DNA from: Burkholderiales bacterium
Lineage (GTDB): Bacteria; Pseudomonadota; Gammaproteobacteria; Burkholderiales; Burkholderiaceae_C
DNA: 64,000 bases
NCBI GenBank assembly: GCA_030604135.1
Contig: JAUVWL010000013.1
Location: forward strand, 1 to 64,000
Direction: 5' to 3'
The notes beneath the pieces were generated by a model. The model saw only the letters and a list, made by a program, of their open reading frames with translations, had not been told where the DNA came from and made no database searches. Numbering within the stretch: position 1 is the stretch's first letter; each line of letters starts with the position of its first letter. This document shows, piece after piece, positions 43,531 through 52,893 of the stretch. A program made the position numbers and the translations under genes.

Positions 43531-44738
43531 ACCCGAGTCCGAGCCCGGCCCGCCAGGTCCTTCGGCACCTGCGCCCGTCGGATCTGAAGGCCCTGGCCCA
43601 GCTGGTGGCCGAGGCCACGCATGGCGTGATCGACATCACCGAAGGTGTGCACCAGGCGGTGCACGGCCGGCTCGGACTGCCTGGAGAGTCTTCGGGTCAA
43701 CGCACCGGCGGGTTGACCGGGCAGGTCTACCAGGCAGTCCGGGGCGTGACCCGGCTGGTCGGGCGAAGCACCGACGCGGTGCTGGGTGCCTTGCTGCCCC
43801 TGCTGGACGATCCGGCTGCGCACCCCGACCCCTCCCCGCAGCGCGAGGCGATTCTGGCCGCCCTCAACGGTGTGCTGGGCGACCGCCTGCAGGCCATGGG
43901 CAGCCCGCTGGCACAACACATGGATCTGCGCCCGCCCGGCGTTTCCCAGGGCGGCAGGCACCTGATTCTGTTGGTGCACGGCCTGTGCATGAACGATGTC
44001 CAGTGGCACCGCCGAGGCCATGACCATGGCGCCTTCCTGGCGCAGTCGCTGGGTGCCACGGCTGTTTACCTGCGCTACAACACCGGTCTGCACACCTCCG
44101 TGAACGGACATGAACTGGCCTTGAAGCTGGAGCAACTGATGGCGGCCTGGCCGGGTCCGCTGGAGCGCATCAGCATCGTCGGTCACAGCATGGGCGGATT
44201 GGTGGCCCGGTCGGCGGTGGCCGTCGGGCAGGCCACCGGGCAACATTGGCCGACGCTGCTGCGTGACCTGGTGTTCCTGGGCACACCGCACCACGGGGCA
44301 CCGCTGGAGCGGGCCGGACATGGCGTGGACTGGCTGCTGGCCTCCAATCCGTTCACCGCGCCCTTTGCCCGCCTGGGCAAGATCCGCAGTGCCGGCATCA
44401 CAGACCTGCGCCACGGCCATGTGCAGGACGCCGACTGGCAAGGGCGCGACCCGTTTGTTTCCGCTGAGGACCACCGCGTGCCGCTGCCGCTGCCCGAAGG
44501 TGTGGCCTGTTTTGCCCTGGCGGCCACGCTGGCCGGGCAGCGCAGCATGCTGGCGGAGCGGCTGGTGGGCGACGGCCTGGTCCCCCTGCGCAGCGCCCTG
44601 GGCCAGCACGACAGGCCAGAGCACCAGCTGGCGTTTGCCGCGCAACGGCAGCGCATCGTGTACCGCACCGGCCACCTTGACCTGCTGAACAGCCCGAAGG
44701 TGGCCCAGCAGCTTCTTGACTGGCTGGCGACCCCTTGA
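43527..44738 (+). CDS. Alpha/beta hydrolase of the lipase type
   Basis: This is about 403 residues from a TTG that overlaps the stop of the preceding gene (TTGA). A helical N-terminal region of about 140 residues precedes the hydrolase domain, which shows [20 protein letters not shown], the elbow [14 protein letters not shown] (S221) and [20 protein letters not shown]. This is the same lipase subgroup as the protein at 11591, but without membrane helices. Substrate is unknown. The true start could be further inside, as no strong ribosome site is seen. Confidence 0.75.
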   Translation: MNPSPSPARQVLRHLRPSDLKALAQLVAEATHGVIDITEGVHQAVHGRLGLPGESSGQRTGGLTGQVYQAVRGVTRLVGRSTDAVLGALLPLLDDPAAHPDPSPQREAILAALNGVLGDRLQAMGSPLAQHMDLRPPGVSQGGRHLILLVHGLCMNDVQWHRRGHDHGAFLAQSLGATAVYLRYNTGLHTSVNGHELALKLEQLMAAWPGPLERISIVGHSMGGLVARSAVAVGQATGQHWPTLLRDLVFLGTPHHGAPLERAGHGVDWLLASNPFTAPFARLGKIRSAGITDLRHGHVQDADWQGRDPFVSAEDHRVPLPLPEGVACFALAATLAGQRSMLAERLVGDGLVPLRSALGQHDRPEHQLAFAAQRQRIVYRTGHLDLLNSPKVAQQLLDWLATP

Positions 44739-44818
44739 ATTGTGGGCGCCCGGCCCCAGATGTCGCGCGTGGCGCCGGGCGCCCTCCGACATCCAACACC
44801 GTACATCATGATCACGAC

Positions 44819-46756
44819 ATGAGCAAACAAACCCTGAACTTCCAGGCCGAAGTGGCCCAGCTGCTGCACCTCGTCACCCACTCGCTGTATTCCAACAAGG
44901 AAATCTTCCTGCGTGAGCTGGTTTCCAATGCGTCGGACGCTTGCGACAAGCTGCGTTTCGAAGCATTGGACAATCCCGTGCTCTACGAGGATGCACCCAA
45001 CCTGGAGGTTCGTGTGGCTTTCGACAAGGAAGCCCGGACCATCACCATCACCGACAACGGCATCGGCATGAGCCAGGCCGAGGCCGTGGAGCACCTGGGC
45101 ACCATCGCCAAGAGCGGCACCAAGGAATTCATGGGCCGTCTCAGTGGAGACCAGAAGAAGGACGCGCAGCTGATCGGCCAGTTCGGCGTCGGTTTCTATT
45201 CGGGCTTCATCGTGGCCGACCGCATCACGGTCGAAAGCCGTCGCGCCGGCCTGCCGGCGGCCGAGGGCGTGCGCTGGGCCAGCGGCGGCACGGGCGACTT
45301 CGAGGTCGAGACCATCGAGCGCGCCGCGCGCGGCACCAGCGTGATCCTGCACCTGCGCGAGGACGCCACCGAGTACCTGAGCCACTGGAAGCTCAAGCAG
45401 ATCATCGGCAAGTACTCCGACCACATCAGCCTGCCCATCCTGATGCAGAAAGAGGAGTGGGACGCCGAGAAGAGCGAGTACGTGCAGAAGGACGAGTGGG
45501 AGGCAGTCAATTCCGCTTCGGCCCTCTGGACCCGTCCGAAGAAGGATATCAGTGACGAGCAGTACGCCGACTTCTACAAGGCCATCAGCTACGACAGCGA
45601 GGCTCCGCTGGCCTGGAGCCACAACCGCGTCGAAGGCAGCACCGAGTACACGCAACTGCTCTACATCCCGGCCAAGGCCCCGATGGACCTGTTCAACCGC
45701 GACAAAAAGGCCGGCGTCAAGCTCTACGTCAAGCGTGTGTTCATCATGGACGAAGCCGAGGCGCTGATGCCCTCCTACCTGCGCTGGGTCAAGGGCGTGG
45801 TTGACTCGGCCGATCTGCCGCTGAACGTCAGCCGCGAACTGCTGCAGGAAAGCCGCGACGTCAAGGCCATCCGCGAAGGCAACACCCGCCGCGTGCTGGC
45901 CATGCTGGAAGACCTGGCCAAAAAAGACAAAGCGCCCGAGGCGGCCGAGGGTCAGGACGGCGTGACCGATGTCGTGAGCGAGGAAGACAAGGCCCAGGCG
46001 GGCAAGTACAGCACCTTCTACGCCGAATTCGGTGCGGTGCTCAAGGAGGGCCTGGGCGAGGACTTCGCCAACCGCGACAAACTCGCCCGGCTGTTGCGGT
46101 TTGCCTCCACCCGCAGTGACACCGTCAGCGTCGGGTTTGCCGACTACAAGGCCCGCATGAAAGAAGGCCAGGAGGCCATCTTCTACATCACCGCCGACAG
46201 CCTGGCGGCGGCCCAAAACAGCCCGCAGCTGGAGGTCTTCCGCAAGAAGGGCATCGAGGTGCTGCTCATGACCGACCGGGTCGACGAGTGGGCGCTGTCC
46301 TTCCTGCACGAGTTCGACGGCACGCCGCTGCAGAGCGTGGCCAAGGGCGCGGTGGACCTGGGCAAGCTTCAGGACGAAGAAGAAAAGAAGGCGGCCGAGC
46401 AGGCGGCCGAGGCATTCAAGCCGGTGCTGGACAGGCTGAAGGACAGCCTCAAGGACAAGGCCAAGGATGTGCGCGTGACCACCCGGCTGGTGGATTCTCC
46501 CGCCTGTCTGGTCGTCGAGGACGGCGAATACTCGACGCAGCTGGCGCGCCTGCTCAAGTCGGCCGGCCAGAAGGCGCCCGACGTCAAGCCGATTCTGGAG
46601 GTCAATGCCGAACACGCTCTGGTGCGCAAGTTGGAGGGAAGTGCTCACTTCGACGATCTGGCCCACATCCTGTTTGATCAGGCCCTGCTTGCCGAGGGAG
46701 GGCTGCCGGAGGACCCGGCCAGCTACGTGCGTCGGGTGACGGCCTTGCTCACCTGA
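44819..46756 (+). CDS. htpG: Hsp90-family chaperone HtpG
   Basis: This 645-residue cytoplasmic ATP-dependent chaperone has the Bergerat-fold motifs [37 protein letters not shown] and [20 protein letters not shown], the middle-domain [20 protein letters not shown] and the client-binding C-terminal dimerisation domain. The ATG at 44819 gives the usual start [21 protein letters not shown] strong terminator follows. Confidence 0.97.
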   Translation: MSKQTLNFQAEVAQLLHLVTHSLYSNKEIFLRELVSNASDACDKLRFEALDNPVLYEDAPNLEVRVAFDKEARTITITDNGIGMSQAEAVEHLGTIAKSGTKEFMGRLSGDQKKDAQLIGQFGVGFYSGFIVADRITVESRRAGLPAAEGVRWASGGTGDFEVETIERAARGTSVILHLREDATEYLSHWKLKQIIGKYSDHISLPILMQKEEWDAEKSEYVQKDEWEAVNSASALWTRPKKDISDEQYADFYKAISYDSEAPLAWSHNRVEGSTEYTQLLYIPAKAPMDLFNRDKKAGVKLYVKRVFIMDEAEALMPSYLRWVKGVVDSADLPLNVSRELLQESRDVKAIREGNTRRVLAMLEDLAKKDKAPEAAEGQDGVTDVVSEEDKAQAGKYSTFYAEFGAVLKEGLGEDFANRDKLARLLRFASTRSDTVSVGFADYKARMKEGQEAIFYITADSLAAAQNSPQLEVFRKKGIEVLLMTDRVDEWALSFLHEFDGTPLQSVAKGAVDLGKLQDEEEKKAAEQAAEAFKPVLDRLKDSLKDKAKDVRVTTRLVDSPACLVVEDGEYSTQLARLLKSAGQKAPDVKPILEVNAEHALVRKLEGSAHFDDLAHILFDQALLAEGGLPEDPASYVRRVTALLT

Positions 46757-46785
46757 CCTGAGATTGCGTGCTGTGTGTACGTCTG

Positions 46786-46814
46786 GCCCCTCGATCGCAC
46801 CGAGGGGCTTTTTT
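46786..46814 (+). terminator. Rho-independent terminator after htpG
   Basis: GCCCCTCG and CGAGGGGC form a perfect eight-base stem around a seven-base loop, followed by six T. It lies 30 bases past the htpG stop and 33 bases before the phcB-like start, so it separates the two units. Confidence 0.85.
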
Positions 46815-46846
46815 CTTGCGCGGGTTGCTGTGCGAACAGGCTTCAG

Positions 46847-48343
46847 ATGACTACACTGCGGGCTGAAATCCGACCACGGGGCGCGGTGAAAAACTGTCCC
46901 GTCGCCCACCCACAGAACATCGTGCAACTCCAGCGTCCGTTCGACCCCGTCGTGACCTTTCGCAACAGCCAGGGCGAATCGGCCCGCGGCACGATCACCA
47001 GCCTGCAAAGGCACTCGCTGGTGATGGAGGTGTACAACCCGTACTCCATCGTGCAGGTCAGCGAGGTGCTCAATGAACTCACCGTGCGCTCTAGCGAGCA
47101 GGTGGTCTACAGTGGGAAGGCCGTGGTGTCCAGTCTGCTCAACACGGGCTTGATGGCGGTGGTCTCGATTGCCCTGGTTGAAGAGTGGGCAGATCTGGAG
47201 GTGACCGGTGGCAGGGCGCCTGAGGTGGGTACCGAAGCGCAGCGATTTGTCGAAGGCTGGTTCGACCGGTTTCGGCTCAGGCGTGGCTATTTGGTGGCTG
47301 TCAGCGAGATTCGGGCCTTTCTGGCGGAGGTCTCACGCTGGACCGACCAGGCGGACCTGGCCCATTCGCTCCCGCGTGATGAAGATGGGCGCCTGGACGC
47401 GGCCGTGTTCCAGGAGCTGGCCTCGCCGATTCTGCGTGCGGGCGCCAACTATTTCGCCGCCCTCGAGCAGGAGATTGCCGCTGTCGGAGCGGAGGAGGAG
47501 TCCAGCTACAAGGTGTTTGCACAGACTTCACTGCACCCCTTGATCCTGCGCGCCCCATTTGTTTACCGCACGTTTGCCAAGCCGCTGGGTTACGCCGGTG
47601 ACTATGAGATGGTCAACCAGATTCTGGGTGACCCACAACAGGGTCCGACCACCTACTTCCAGCTGATCAACACCTTGTTCCTGCAATCGGCGGTGGCCCA
47701 GGCGCACCGCAATCGCATCGACATCCTGGTGGACCATTTGTTGCGTCTGAATGCCGAGGCGAAAGAACGGCAACGCCCCGCACGGGTGTTGAACATCGGT
47801 TGCGGCCCTGCGGTCGAGATCCAGCGTGTGATTCGCCATCTCGGGTCCGACTGCATGTTGTCGTTCCGGCTGCTGGACTTCAGCCAGGAAACCTTGGCCT
47901 ACACGCGCAGCAAGGTGGAGCAGGCCTGTCGCGATGTGTCCGCTGAAGCGCCTGTGGACTACGTCAACGATTCGGTACACAACCTGCTGAAGCGCTCGGT
48001 CCGCAGTGTGGCTTCGGATGAGCCGACCGACTTTGACTTCGTCTACTGTGCAGGCCTGTTCGATTACCTGTCCGACAAAGTTTGCTCACGGCTGCTGGAC
48101 TACCTGAACGCCCGCACGCGTCCGGGCGGGAGGGTGCTGGTGACGAACGTGCATCCGAGCAACCAGCAAAAAGGGGTGATGGATCACGTCCTTGAGTGGC
48201 ACCTGATCTACCGTGACGAGGCGCAGCTGGCCTCTGTCCTGCCCAAGTCCAGGCAACATGAGCGCCTGTACACGGATGACACCGGGGTGAACGTGTTCGC
48301 CGAGTTCGTCAAACCCGTGGCGAAAGCCGAGGTTCTGACGTGA
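46847..48343 (+). CDS. phcB: PhcB-like SAM-dependent methyltransferase (quorum signal synthase candidate)
   Basis: This 498-residue protein has two parts. The first 95 or so residues form a beta-rich, PilZ-like module (FDPVVTFRNSQGESARGTIT, then SLQRHSLVMEVYNPYSIV). The C-terminal half is a class I methyltransferase with motif I RVLNIGCGPAVEIQ (about 313-325) and FDFVYCAGLFDYLSD. In Ralstonia solanacearum PhcB makes a 3-hydroxy fatty acid methyl ester signal that PhcS senses. The gene order here (methyltransferase, 6-TM kinase, receiver-kinase, receiver) matches phcBSRQ, and that is the basis of the name. The stop overlaps the next start (GTGA). Start at 46847, after the htpG terminator. Confidence 0.75.
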   Translation: MTTLRAEIRPRGAVKNCPVAHPQNIVQLQRPFDPVVTFRNSQGESARGTITSLQRHSLVMEVYNPYSIVQVSEVLNELTVRSSEQVVYSGKAVVSSLLNTGLMAVVSIALVEEWADLEVTGGRAPEVGTEAQRFVEGWFDRFRLRRGYLVAVSEIRAFLAEVSRWTDQADLAHSLPRDEDGRLDAAVFQELASPILRAGANYFAALEQEIAAVGAEEESSYKVFAQTSLHPLILRAPFVYRTFAKPLGYAGDYEMVNQILGDPQQGPTTYFQLINTLFLQSAVAQAHRNRIDILVDHLLRLNAEAKERQRPARVLNIGCGPAVEIQRVIRHLGSDCMLSFRLLDFSQETLAYTRSKVEQACRDVSAEAPVDYVNDSVHNLLKRSVRSVASDEPTDFDFVYCAGLFDYLSDKVCSRLLDYLNARTRPGGRVLVTNVHPSNQQKGVMDHVLEWHLIYRDEAQLASVLPKSRQHERLYTDDTGVNVFAEFVKPVAKAEVLT

Positions 48344-49668
48344 GGCCAGACGGTGCCTCGCGGCACTACGAGGCCATTCAGGACGTCCGCCTGGAATTCA
48401 GCAAGATCGGGTGCATCACCTCTGCGTCTCTGATCCTTCTGGGTTTCGGACTGGACTGGGCCACCTATCCCGACCGGTTGACCGAGTTCTTCCTGGTTCG
48501 GCTGGGGGTTGCCGGGTTGAGCCTGGTGATCCTGGCCGTCCTGTTCAGCCGGTATGGTCGCGGGAACACCCGCTTTCTCACGCTGGCATGGTTGGTGCTT
48601 CCACAGGTGATGATCGCCTGGATGATCCAGCAGACCGAAGGGGTGTCTTCGGTCTACTTTGTCGGACTGCAGTTGGCACTCTACGGCGTGGGGATGATTG
48701 TGCCCATCAGCTACCTGGAGAGCATCGGGTTCGGCCTGTTCACCGTTGTGGTTTACGTGCTGGCCTGTTACGTGCATCCGGCAGGCCTCGGAGATGGTGC
48801 CGAGTTGCTGGCCCATGTGATCTTCATCCTTTTTGCGGCCATCATCTCCACCGGGTGCACCTATTTCAACGAGGTCAGCCGGGTGCGGCTGTTCCAGTTG
48901 AGAGAACAGGTTGTCCACCAGAATGCCGATTTGCAGCAGGTCAATCAGACACTGGCCGAAGTGAAAGGTCAACTGGTGCAGCGCGAAAAAATGGCGGCAC
49001 TGGGCACGTTGTCGGCCGGGCTGCTGCATGAGTTGAACAACCCGGTCAATTACAGCCTGATGGCCATCAACATGGGGCTGACCGCGCCAGCGGCGTCCAA
49101 GGACGAGTTGCTCAAGGAAAGCCTGAACGATGCGCGTGAGGGCATGGAGCGGGTGCAGAGCATCGTCTCCGACCTCAAGACCTTCGCCTACCAGAAGCCA
49201 GGGGCGGACGTGCTGCGCCCGTTTCTGCTTGAAAAGGCCGTGCATTCGGCTCGGCGCCTGGCAGGGTTCGAGCTCAAGGGCATGGCGGTGAGCGTCACGA
49301 TGCCGCAGGATTCTCACGTGGTGGGCGAAGAGCCCGCCATCATCGGGGTGATGATCAATTTGCTGAGCAACGCCGCCCATGCTTTGTCCAATGCTGGGCG
49401 CGAAAGGCCCGAGATCATGGTCAGTGCCGTCATCGACGGAGATCGCATGGTCATTCGTGTCAGGGACAATGGACAAGGCATTGCGCCTGAACACATCGAC
49501 CATGTGTTCGAGCCCTTTTTCACCACACGCGAGGTGGGATCTGGCCTGGGGCTGGGACTGAGCGTCAGCTACGGCATTGTTCAGCGCCACGGCGGTACGC
49601 TGGCTGTGGCCAGCGAGTTCGGTGCCTGGACCGAGTTCAGCTTTGACCTGGCGAGGCCTCATCCATGA
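48340..49668 (+). CDS. phcS: PhcS-like membrane sensor histidine kinase
   Basis: This 442-residue kinase has six hydrophobic helices within residues 22-176 and no sizeable periplasmic domain, a linker coiled coil (about 185-215), a HisKA-type box with H230 in AGLLHELNNPVNYSL, and a HATPase domain (NLLSNAAHAL, RDNGQGIAPEHIDHVFEPFF, GLGLGLSVSYGIV). A sensor with only membrane helices suits a hydrophobic ligand such as a fatty acid methyl ester. It starts with GTG at 48340, overlapping the phcB-like stop. Confidence 0.8.
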   Translation: MRPDGASRHYEAIQDVRLEFSKIGCITSASLILLGFGLDWATYPDRLTEFFLVRLGVAGLSLVILAVLFSRYGRGNTRFLTLAWLVLPQVMIAWMIQQTEGVSSVYFVGLQLALYGVGMIVPISYLESIGFGLFTVVVYVLACYVHPAGLGDGAELLAHVIFILFAAIISTGCTYFNEVSRVRLFQLREQVVHQNADLQQVNQTLAEVKGQLVQREKMAALGTLSAGLLHELNNPVNYSLMAINMGLTAPAASKDELLKESLNDAREGMERVQSIVSDLKTFAYQKPGADVLRPFLLEKAVHSARRLAGFELKGMAVSVTMPQDSHVVGEEPAIIGVMINLLSNAAHALSNAGRERPEIMVSAVIDGDRMVIRVRDNGQGIAPEHIDHVFEPFFTTREVGSGLGLGLSVSYGIVQRHGGTLAVASEFGAWTEFSFDLARPHP

Positions 49669-49690
49669 ACTCGGCATGCAGGGGGATCCA

Positions 49691-50899
49691 GTGAAACCGT
49701 CGTCTGAACAGTTGGCGACCGACCTGCCATTTGCGGTCCTCATGGTCGATGATGAACCCCAGGCGTGCAAGTGGTTTGCCCGGCTGTTTGGCAACGAATT
49801 CACCGTCTGGACGGCCGGGGGAGCGGATGAGGCGCTGGATATCCTGGATCGGCGGTCGTCCGAGATCGGCGTTTTGCTGACCGACTACCGCATGCCCGGC
49901 CGCGATGGCGTGGAGTTGCTCGCGCTGGCGCGGCGCGCCCATGGACATGTCGGCCGGCTGTTGGCGTCGGCCTACGCCGACAAGGCGGTGGCGATGTCGG
50001 CAATCAACGAAGGCCAGGTCGAGCACATCCTGGAAAAACCGCTGGACGAAGCCTTGACGCGTCAGGCACTGCGCCGCTCCCTGACCGGCAGTGTTCGGCG
50101 GGTACAAGATGGCCTGCTGGCGGCCAGTCGGGCTTCAGCCTTGCGTGACACGCTGGGGTTCCTGGCCCACGAGGTCACCACGCCACTGGCCACCGTTCGG
50201 GGCTATCTGGGGGCACTCAGCGAACGCCACCTCGCCGACCAACAGGAAGCGGTGGCGCGCTTTGCGCAGGAACGGCCTGGACAGGTCCTGTACATGATCG
50301 AGGCTGCACGGCGGCGCGCTGACTACGCGCAAGCCCTGGTCACCACTTTTCTGCACAGCGCACGCAATGCCTGTCTGGTGGAAACCGTGGGGCCGATGAA
50401 GGGCAGCCGGCTGCTTGACGAGGTGTTGCGGACCTACCCGTTCGAAGGTGGCGAGGCCAGCTGGGTCTCGCAGGAGGTCGAGTGCGACTTCGATTTGCCC
50501 GGTCGGCATGACCTCTTGTATCTGGTCGTCTGCACGCTGATCAAGAACGCCTTGCAGGCCTTGCATGACCACCACGTGGCTCATCCCCGGCTAAGTCTGT
50601 CGCTGGCAGTCAAGGCCTCCGGTGCGAAGGGCCCACTGTTGCCGTGTCTCGCCGTCAGGGACAACGGTCCGGGGGTCGATCCGTCTGTGTTGCCTCGACT
50701 GGGTCGCGAGCCTGCCACCACCCGAGAAGGCGAAGGTGGCACAGGCATGGGGTTGCTGTTCTGTCATCGTGTGATGGCATCACTGGGAGGGCGTGTCCAT
50801 GTCGAGTCTCGCTCGGGTGCCGGCACAACCATCATGTTGTTTTTTCCTGCGACCGCGGATGCATGGACGCCACAGTCGCAGCAGCAGGAGTCCCCATGA
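49691..50899 (+). CDS. phcR: PhcR-like receiver-histidine kinase hybrid
   Basis: This 402-residue protein has an N-terminal receiver domain (VLMVDDEPQACKWFARLFGN; phospho-acceptor D66 in LLTDYRMPGRDG) and a C-terminal kinase core with H160 in LGFLAHEVTTPLATVRGYLG, N-box LIKNALQAL and ATP lid GEGGTGMGLLFCHRVMASLG. It has no output DNA-binding domain, as in PhcR. It probably receives phosphate from the PhcS-like kinase and passes the signal on. The start is GTG at 49691, with AGGGGGA six bases before it; an ATG at 49676 is less likely. The stop overlaps the next gene. Confidence 0.78.
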   Translation: MKPSSEQLATDLPFAVLMVDDEPQACKWFARLFGNEFTVWTAGGADEALDILDRRSSEIGVLLTDYRMPGRDGVELLALARRAHGHVGRLLASAYADKAVAMSAINEGQVEHILEKPLDEALTRQALRRSLTGSVRRVQDGLLAASRASALRDTLGFLAHEVTTPLATVRGYLGALSERHLADQQEAVARFAQERPGQVLYMIEAARRRADYAQALVTTFLHSARNACLVETVGPMKGSRLLDEVLRTYPFEGGEASWVSQEVECDFDLPGRHDLLYLVVCTLIKNALQALHDHHVAHPRLSLSLAVKASGAKGPLLPCLAVRDNGPGVDPSVLPRLGREPATTREGEGGTGMGLLFCHRVMASLGGRVHVESRSGAGTTIMLFFPATADAWTPQSQQQESP

Positions 50900-51858
50900 A
50901 ACCCGACAAGATCCTCTACGTTGATGACGAGGCGATGGCGCTGAAGTATTTCGAGCGCCTGGTCAGCCCGATCGCCCCCGTGATCACGGCCACGTCGGTG
51001 GAGGAAGGCAAGGTGGTGCTGCGTGACCGGGCTGCCGAGATCGCCGTGCTGGTGACGGACCAGCGCATGCCCGGTGCCTACGGTAACGAGCTGCTGCGCC
51101 ATGCCCGCATGTACCACCCGCACATCGTGCGCATGCTCACCACGGCCTATTCCGAACTGGGTGACGCCATCGAGGCCATCAACACCGGCGAGATCTTCCG
51201 CTACATAAGCAAACCCTGGTCGCTCGAAGCCATGCGGGCCGACTTGCGCAATGCGCTGGAGCTGGCATCCTTGCGCAGCGAACGCGACGAACTGCTGCGC
51301 GACAAGCTGCTGGCGCAGCAGAACCAGTTGCTGGCCGCGCGCCTGGGCTCGCTGCTCATGATTTGTGCGGCGGTGCAGCCGGGGTCACAGGAAACCGCCT
51401 TGCACCAGTTCGCCCAGGCGGCGTTGGTTTGCAAGAGCCGCGAGCCGCAACTGGACTGGCACCGATGGGAGCACGCCGACCTGCTGCAGGCCGAGGCCCA
51501 GCGTGGCGTGGCGATTGCCGACCATGTGCGCCACTGGCTCAAGGCCTTTGGTCTGCGCAGCGACGACGGGCAGGCTCTGTCGGTGCTGGCGGCGGCCCTG
51601 CAAGCCGAGCTCAAGGGGGCCTCGGTCATTGTGCGGGACCCGGCCCTGTTCAGCGGTCTGTTGACCGCACCCGCTGGCCAGGTGGTCACGGACGCCCAAT
51701 GCGCGTGGCTGGCCTGGCTGCTGTGGCAGGAGGGGTTTGCCCGCGTCGAATCCGAGGGCGATGCATGGAAGGTGACCCTTGCCGCCACCGGTGTGCTGCC
51801 CGGCGACTGGCTGGCCGACGCGATGGAGCGCCTGGGTCACCAGCCCGGCAAGAACTGA
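50896..51858 (+). CDS. phcQ: PhcQ-like response regulator
   Basis: This 320-residue protein has an N-terminal receiver domain (KILYVDDEAMALKYFERLVS; acceptor D55 in VLVTDQRMPGAYGNELLRHA; the RYISKPWSLEAM segment with the conserved lysine). A coiled coil follows (about 125-155) and then a C-terminal region of about 165 residues without a known DNA-binding fold. The same build is reported for PhcQ. It is translated by ATGA overlap with the phcR-like gene and is the last gene of the four-gene operon. Confidence 0.78.
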   Translation: MKPDKILYVDDEAMALKYFERLVSPIAPVITATSVEEGKVVLRDRAAEIAVLVTDQRMPGAYGNELLRHARMYHPHIVRMLTTAYSELGDAIEAINTGEIFRYISKPWSLEAMRADLRNALELASLRSERDELLRDKLLAQQNQLLAARLGSLLMICAAVQPGSQETALHQFAQAALVCKSREPQLDWHRWEHADLLQAEAQRGVAIADHVRHWLKAFGLRSDDGQALSVLAAALQAELKGASVIVRDPALFSGLLTAPAGQVVTDAQCAWLAWLLWQEGFARVESEGDAWKVTLAATGVLPGDWLADAMERLGHQPGKN

Positions 51859-51895
51859 GCGTTCCGGCGGCGCCGGTGTCCCGGCGCGCACACCA

Positions 51896-52324
51896 TCAGG
51901 CGAGCGAAATCACCACCTCGATGTTGCCCCGGGTGGCGTTCGAGTAGGGGCACACCTGGTGCGCCGTGTCAACCAGGTCCTGGGCCACAGCCCGGTCCAT
52001 GCCTGGCAAGCTGATGGCCAGCCGAACGGCAATGCCAAAGCCGGCCGGGATCGGGCCGATGTCGACTTCGGCGTCGATGGATGCGTCGGCCGGAACGGCG
52101 ATTTTTTTCATACTGGCCACGTGCTTGAGGGCGCCCATGAAGCAGGCCGAGTAGCCGGCTGCAAACAGTTGTTCCGGGTTGGTGGCGGTGCCTGCGCCGC
52201 CCATCTCTTTCGGTGGGGTCAGGCGGACATCCAGCAAGCCATCGTTGCTGCGCGAGCTGCCTTCTCGGCCGCCGGTGGTGTGTGCGCGGGCGGTGTAGAG
52301 AACCTTGTCGAGACGGGTGGTCAT
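51896..52324 (-). CDS. ohr: Organic hydroperoxide resistance protein
   Basis: This 142-residue Ohr/OsmC-fold thiol peroxidase reduces organic and fatty acid hydroperoxides. The catalytic pair is in its usual place: C61 (AAGYSACFMGAL) and C125 (AHQVCPYSNATRG). It lies 52 bases downstream of ohrR on the same strand, probably one transcript controlled by the palindrome at 52827-52853. Confidence 0.95.
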   Translation of the reverse strand: MTTRLDKVLYTARAHTTGGREGSSRSNDGLLDVRLTPPKEMGGAGTATNPEQLFAAGYSACFMGALKHVASMKKIAVPADASIDAEVDIGPIPAGFGIAVRLAISLPGMDRAVAQDLVDTAHQVCPYSNATRGNIEVVISLA

Positions 52325-52376
52325 GTGACTTCCTTTGGGTGGTGCCGGCGCTCTGGCCAGCGGTTGGAGATGAGGG

Positions 52377-52817
52377 TCAGGCCATCAGCCGTTCGCGCAG
52401 GCGCCGGATCTGGCCGGTGAGGGCGGCGACTTCGTCCACATCGCATTGCACGGCCTGAAGAATGCAGCCAGGGATGCGGCCGGCCGGGATCTTGAGTTGG
52501 CGCCCCTTGGCGGTCAGCCGGATCAGCACACGCCGTTCGTCCTGCGCGTCGCGCAGGCGGGTCAGCAGGCCCTGGCTTTCCATCCGCTTGAGCAAGGGCG
52601 TCAGCGTGCCCGAGTCGAGAAACAGGCGTTCGCCGAGTTCCGAGACCGTGAGGCCATCACGTTCCCACAGCACCAGCAGGGTCAGGTACTGGGGGTAGGT
52701 CAGGCCCAGCTCGTCGAGGAGGGGCTTGTACAGCCGTGTCATGGCCAGCGAGGCCGAGTGCAGCGCAAAACACAGCTGATGATCGAGCTGAAGCAGGGCG
52801 TCTGATGGTGGTTTCAT
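52377..52817 (-). CDS. ohrR: Peroxide-sensing MarR-type repressor OhrR
   Basis: This 146-residue winged-helix repressor has the sensing cysteine C16 near the N-terminus (LDHQLCFALHSASLAMTRLY), then LTYPQYLTLLVLWERDGLTV and FLDSGTLTPLLKRMESQGL. Oxidation of the cysteine by organic peroxide releases DNA and induces ohr. The ATG at 52817 is where homology starts. A near-perfect palindrome lies ten bases upstream. Confidence 0.93.
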   Translation of the reverse strand: MKPPSDALLQLDHQLCFALHSASLAMTRLYKPLLDELGLTYPQYLTLLVLWERDGLTVSELGERLFLDSGTLTPLLKRMESQGLLTRLRDAQDERRVLIRLTAKGRQLKIPAGRIPGCILQAVQCDVDEVAALTGQIRRLRERLMA

Positions 52818-52826
52818 GCCTATAGT

Positions 52827-52853
52827 ATTGTTCGCAATTAAATTGCGCACAAT
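52827..52853. promoter_or_regulatory. OhrR operator
   Basis: ATTGTTCGCAATT and AATTGCGCACAAT form an inverted repeat around a central A with a single mismatch. It is AT-rich, overlaps the expected ohrR promoter and lies just above the start codon, as known OhrR sites do. Confidence 0.8.
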
Positions 52854-52893
52854 GTAAATGCAAATGACCCTGTCTTGTGCGGGGTGATGGGCC

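Noticed and set aside
44183..47014. Minus-strand frame of 943 codons opposite htpG and the lipase gene
   Set aside because: Antisense shadow of well-supported genes; its composition is typical of such shadows.
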